Source: an uncultured Clostridia bacterium
Lineage (GTDB): Bacteria > Bacillota > Clostridia > Oscillospirales > Ruminococcaceae
Assembly (NCBI GenBank): GCA_937901805.1
Contig: CALDJI010000206.1
Span: 1-8,164, forward strand
Length of the DNA stretch: 8,164 nucleotides
Reading direction: 5' to 3'
Both the position numbers and the translations under genes were made by a program. The notes under the pieces were generated by a model. It searched no databases and was not told the origin of the DNA. It was given only the letters and a program-made list of their open reading frames with translations. Positions 5,874-8,164 of the stretch are shown here, in pieces. Position 1 is the first letter of the stretch. Each line of letters opens with the position of its first letter.

Positions 5874-7094
5874 CTATCGCTTGAGAATTTTTTTCTTGAT
5901 AAACATTTTTATCTGCTTTGGAATCAGCATGGAAACCGTTCCCCGAATCGCCTGTTTTATACGAACCGAACGGGGAGGCAGGCCATACTGCCTGAGCACC
6001 TGCTCTGCAGGCTGAGATCTTCTCATCTCCCAAAAGGCGTCTTCCTCCGGTTTACGGATGGTTGCCCGGACGAGATTCGGATTCTGCTTAACCGCATTAT
6101 CAAGGGATACCGGTTTCAAAACCATCACCTGCTCCAGCTGGGGCAGGAGGCGTTTCCCCTTATCTGAATTAGCCAGTATGAGGGAAATCCCACGACCATC
6201 GGTCAGCTCGGGGACAAATTTTTCAGCTCCCCACAGATCGCCGATGGTAAAATCCGATACCCTTGGGATCTGGTAAAAGGGGCAGGAAAAACAGGAGTCA
6301 CGGTAACCGAGGTTTTTCAAATAAATTCCAAGAAAAGCCTTGGAAAACAGATCATAACGAACCGTTCCATCCTCAAGTGCGGTACTCAGGTTCAAATAAC
6401 TCCAATATCCCCGCACTTTCTTTTTGGTTCTCATATCCACCCCGGTTACTTTTTGATGGTATTTCTCTTCCATCAATGCAAGATAGTCGGCGAGCAGAGC
6501 CGGACTTGCCACTCCATGGCAGATCAAATCCACTGTCAGCAGATTTTCATACTCTTTGCGCAAAAACGCTTTCAAGCCGGAGATCTGGCAGGGCGTGCCT
6601 GTAAAGAGAACCTTTTTTCCCTGTTCCAAAAACTCCTTTGCCTGCCGGAAGGTCTCCCCGGTGTCGCTCTGCACATACTTGGACTTTTTGAACTTGCCAA
6701 TCTTGCCTTTTCCAATCACAAAGCTGTGGCAGACCTTCATGCCTTCATCATACTGCGCGCCGAATACCGCCGTATCCTCATCGCAGAAAGCCTCGACAAT
6801 GGCGGGAAACGCAGCGCCCGAAGCGCTCTGCATCAAAACCTGTTCGTCCCGATGCACCGCGCCATAAAGTTCCGGCTGTCCATCTCCCTTTGGCCGAATT
6901 TCAGGATCCTCCGGACAGACCTTCTCACACAGATGGCAGTGAATACACTCTGTCTGATCAATGACAGGGTAGAGAAACCCCTTCTCATCCGGCTGCATGG
7001 AGATGCACCGTTTTGGACAAACCTGAAAGCAAGCTCCGCACCCGCAGCATTCCGCAGGGTCTTTGGTAGTAAAATACGACATATTATCACCCAT
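5874..7094 (-). CDS. Ferredoxin-like, F420 hydrogenase/dehydrogenase beta-subunit (FrhB) family protein
   Basis: A 406-residue redox protein. The N-terminus carries two [4Fe-4S] ferredoxin motifs, C16-x2-C19-x2-C22-x3-C26-P and C50-x2-C53-x2-C56-x3-C60-P. Then come the FrhB/FdhB domains (PF04422/PF04432), with KSKYVQSDTG (137-146), FTGTPCQISGLK (164-175), DLICHGVASP (189-198), C268-x2-C271 and SDFTIGDLWG (280-289). In this family the C-terminal part binds a flavin. True F420 partners are rare in Clostridia, so reduced ferredoxin is the more likely electron source (inference). Proteins of this kind are often found beside polysaccharide pyruvyl transferases in surface-glycan clusters, but I know of no settled reaction. 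A reductive step on a nucleotide sugar or lipid-linked glycan is plausible. ATG 7094 has a weak GAGGGCGGA ribosome site. ATG 7082, with GGGTGAT five bases before it, is an alternative that would drop four residues. The gene begins 22 bp after the flippase gene stops and is in the same operon. Confidence 0.87.
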   Translation of the reverse strand: MGDNMSYFTTKDPAECCGCGACFQVCPKRCISMQPDEKGFLYPVIDQTECIHCHLCEKVCPEDPEIRPKGDGQPELYGAVHRDEQVLMQSASGAAFPAIVEAFCDEDTAVFGAQYDEGMKVCHSFVIGKGKIGKFKKSKYVQSDTGETFRQAKEFLEQGKKVLFTGTPCQISGLKAFLRKEYENLLTVDLICHGVASPALLADYLALMEEKYHQKVTGVDMRTKKKVRGYWSYLNLSTALEDGTVRYDLFSKAFLGIYLKNLGYRDSCFSCPFYQIPRVSDFTIGDLWGAEKFVPELTDGRGISLILANSDKGKRLLPQLEQVMVLKPVSLDNAVKQNPNLVRATIRKPEEDAFWEMRRSQPAEQVLRQYGLPPRSVRIKQAIRGTVSMLIPKQIKMFIKKKILKR

Positions 7095-7116
7095 TTAAAT
7101 TCCGCCCTCTATTTTT

Positions 7117-8164
7117 TCACGAAGACGGACGGAGTTTTTTCTTTATCTTGGCAAAAAAGTCCTTCCTTTCCTGGCGGTTAAGCAAAACCAGGATATTCAG
7201 CAGATAACCGGATGCACCGCAGCCAAGCGCTACCCAAATCAAATCCAGCCAGCTGTCAATCACAAAGAACTTTCCTAAAAACACAAACAGCACCATGATC
7301 AGGACGCTGCTGAAAACAGCCCGAAAAAAGGCCGGATAAAAGACGGTAAGTTTCTGCCCCAAGTTGCTGGCGGCATAACTGGGAACAAAGAACACCACTT
7401 TCAAAAATAACATAACCGCATTGGCGATCGCAATGCCGTAAACACCTAGAGAAGTCGTCTTAAGCAGGATCAGCACAAGGATCGTATTGGCGGCTCCCAA
7501 TCCAAGATTTACCAGTACAGGAACTTTCAAGTGGTTTGTAACCGTATTAATTGCATACAGGCTGTCAATATAGGCGCTCACCAATTTGGGAACCAGCGTC
7601 ATCAGAGAAAGAATCTGAATCGTCTGTATATCTGCCTCCGCCTTTCCCGGAAGCCAGAGGTGATAAAAATCTGTTCCAAAAATGATTAGGCCCGCAATGG
7701 GCACTGTCATAATCAGGGATAAGACTTTAATTGAGTATTTCACACTGGCAACCAGTTCTTTTCCCTGCTTCTTTGCATACAAAATGGTAAACTGGGGCGT
7801 AAATATACCGGAAATGGCTACAATTAAAGACTGAAGGGCAGTGGGAATTGTTTTCGCTATAGATAACATCCCCATTGCCGTCTCCCCTACAAAAAGGTTT
7901 GCCAGCAGCAAATCCAACCCCATGAGCAATACATAGCTGAGGCTGTTCAGAGAATTCCAGATTCCGGCGGAAAGAACCTCTTTTACTGCCTGAAAATTAA
8001 AATGGCGCGGATTCACTTTCACTTCTGGAAGCATTTTCTTGGTAAGAAAAATATCCGCTCCCGCCATGAAAACCGAACAAGCCAGTACACCGATACTGAT
8101 ATAGTAAATTTTCGGTGTAAAGCAGGCAATCAGCCCGAGAGTCACAATTAGTTTGATCAAGTTG
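7117..8164 (-). CDS. Polysaccharide flippase (Wzx/RfbX-like, MOP superfamily), 5' end outside the window
   Basis: At least 348 residues of a polytopic membrane protein. Repeated hydrophobic helices, short charged loops and segments such as GIWNSLNSLSYVLLMGLDLLL, LFVGETAMGMLSIAKTIP and GVYGIAIANAVMLFLKVVFF are typical of lipid-linked oligosaccharide flippases in the MATE/MOP superfamily. These move undecaprenyl-linked glycan units across the membrane. The frame is open to the window edge, and the TTG at 8160 codes for an internal Leu rather than a start. Compared with the usual 470-500 residues, about 130 N-terminal residues lie beyond the edge. The C-terminus ends in a Lys/Arg-rich tail (KKKLRPSS). 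It is the most upstream gene seen of the operon shared with the FrhB-family protein and the pyruvyl transferase. A teichoic-acid or spore-coat glycan exporter is an alternative substrate class. Confidence 0.87.
   Translation of the reverse strand, partial: NLIKLIVTLGLIACFTPKIYYISIGVLACSVFMAGADIFLTKKMLPEVKVNPRHFNFQAVKEVLSAGIWNSLNSLSYVLLMGLDLLLANLFVGETAMGMLSIAKTIPTALQSLIVAISGIFTPQFTILYAKKQGKELVASVKYSIKVLSLIMTVPIAGLIIFGTDFYHLWLPGKAEADIQTIQILSLMTLVPKLVSAYIDSLYAINTVTNHLKVPVLVNLGLGAANTILVLILLKTTSLGVYGIAIANAVMLFLKVVFFVPSYAASNLGQKLTVFYPAFFRAVFSSVLIMVLFVFLGKFFVIDSWLDLIWVALGCGASGYLLNILVLLNRQERKDFFAKIKKKLRPSS

Noticed and set aside
5860..6033. N-terminal extension of the pyruvyl transferase frame up to 6033
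   Set aside because: These codons lie inside the 3' end of the iron-sulfur protein gene, give a sequence unlike any family N-terminus, and a good ribosome binding site precedes ATG 5859.
6453..7181. Long open frame on the plus strand opposite the iron-sulfur protein gene
   Set aside because: It is a mirror of a well-supported gene with intact family motifs on the other strand, and it shows no ribosome site or recognisable domain.

Overview
The window looks like a chromosomal segment from a spore-forming Firmicute of the class Clostridia, possibly Oscillospirales/Ruminococcaceae-like. This is inferred from a clostridial-type spoIIE, moderate GC in the genes with very AT-rich spacers, Shine-Dalgarno-led genes and strong intrinsic terminators. 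No tRNA, rRNA, CRISPR array, insertion sequence or phage gene is visible.

Left part (1-2415, plus strand): a gene for the stage II sporulation phosphatase SpoIIE, which is broken as written. The membrane and regulatory regions read in one frame to about 1820 and the rest of the PP2C domain continues in another frame from about 1822. Roughly 25 residues are missing between them, including the conserved SDGMG metal-binding motif. This is either a true inactivating deletion or an assembly error. The gene runs into a long hairpin terminator at 2373-2415.

Convergent spacer (2416-2905): this holds no protein gene. It does contain a near-consensus sigma-A promoter on the minus strand (2549-2577), which would fire toward the same terminator. 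The implied product is a structured, standalone RNA of about 171 nt (2372-2542) with a closing helix, an asymmetric bubble and a perfect 11-bp apical hairpin. The layout recalls 6S RNA but the family is not proven. The rest is AT-rich DNA plus a terminator for the next operon.

Middle part (4663-2837, minus strand): a compact three-gene operon. It encodes an ECF-type sigma factor, a small two-helix membrane protein in the usual anti-sigma position, and a membrane protein with a CxxC/CxxC zinc ribbon and a predicted extracytoplasmic beta-rich tail. It has its own TTGACA promoter and its own terminator, and is probably an envelope-signal-responsive regulatory module.

Right part (8164-4671, minus strand): the distal end of a cell-surface polysaccharide operon. 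It encodes a Wzx-type flippase (5' end outside the window), an iron-sulfur protein of the F420-hydrogenase beta-subunit family, and a polysaccharide pyruvyl transferase family protein, ending at a perfect hairpin terminator. The likely division of labour is modification of a lipid-linked glycan by the last two proteins and export by the flippase.
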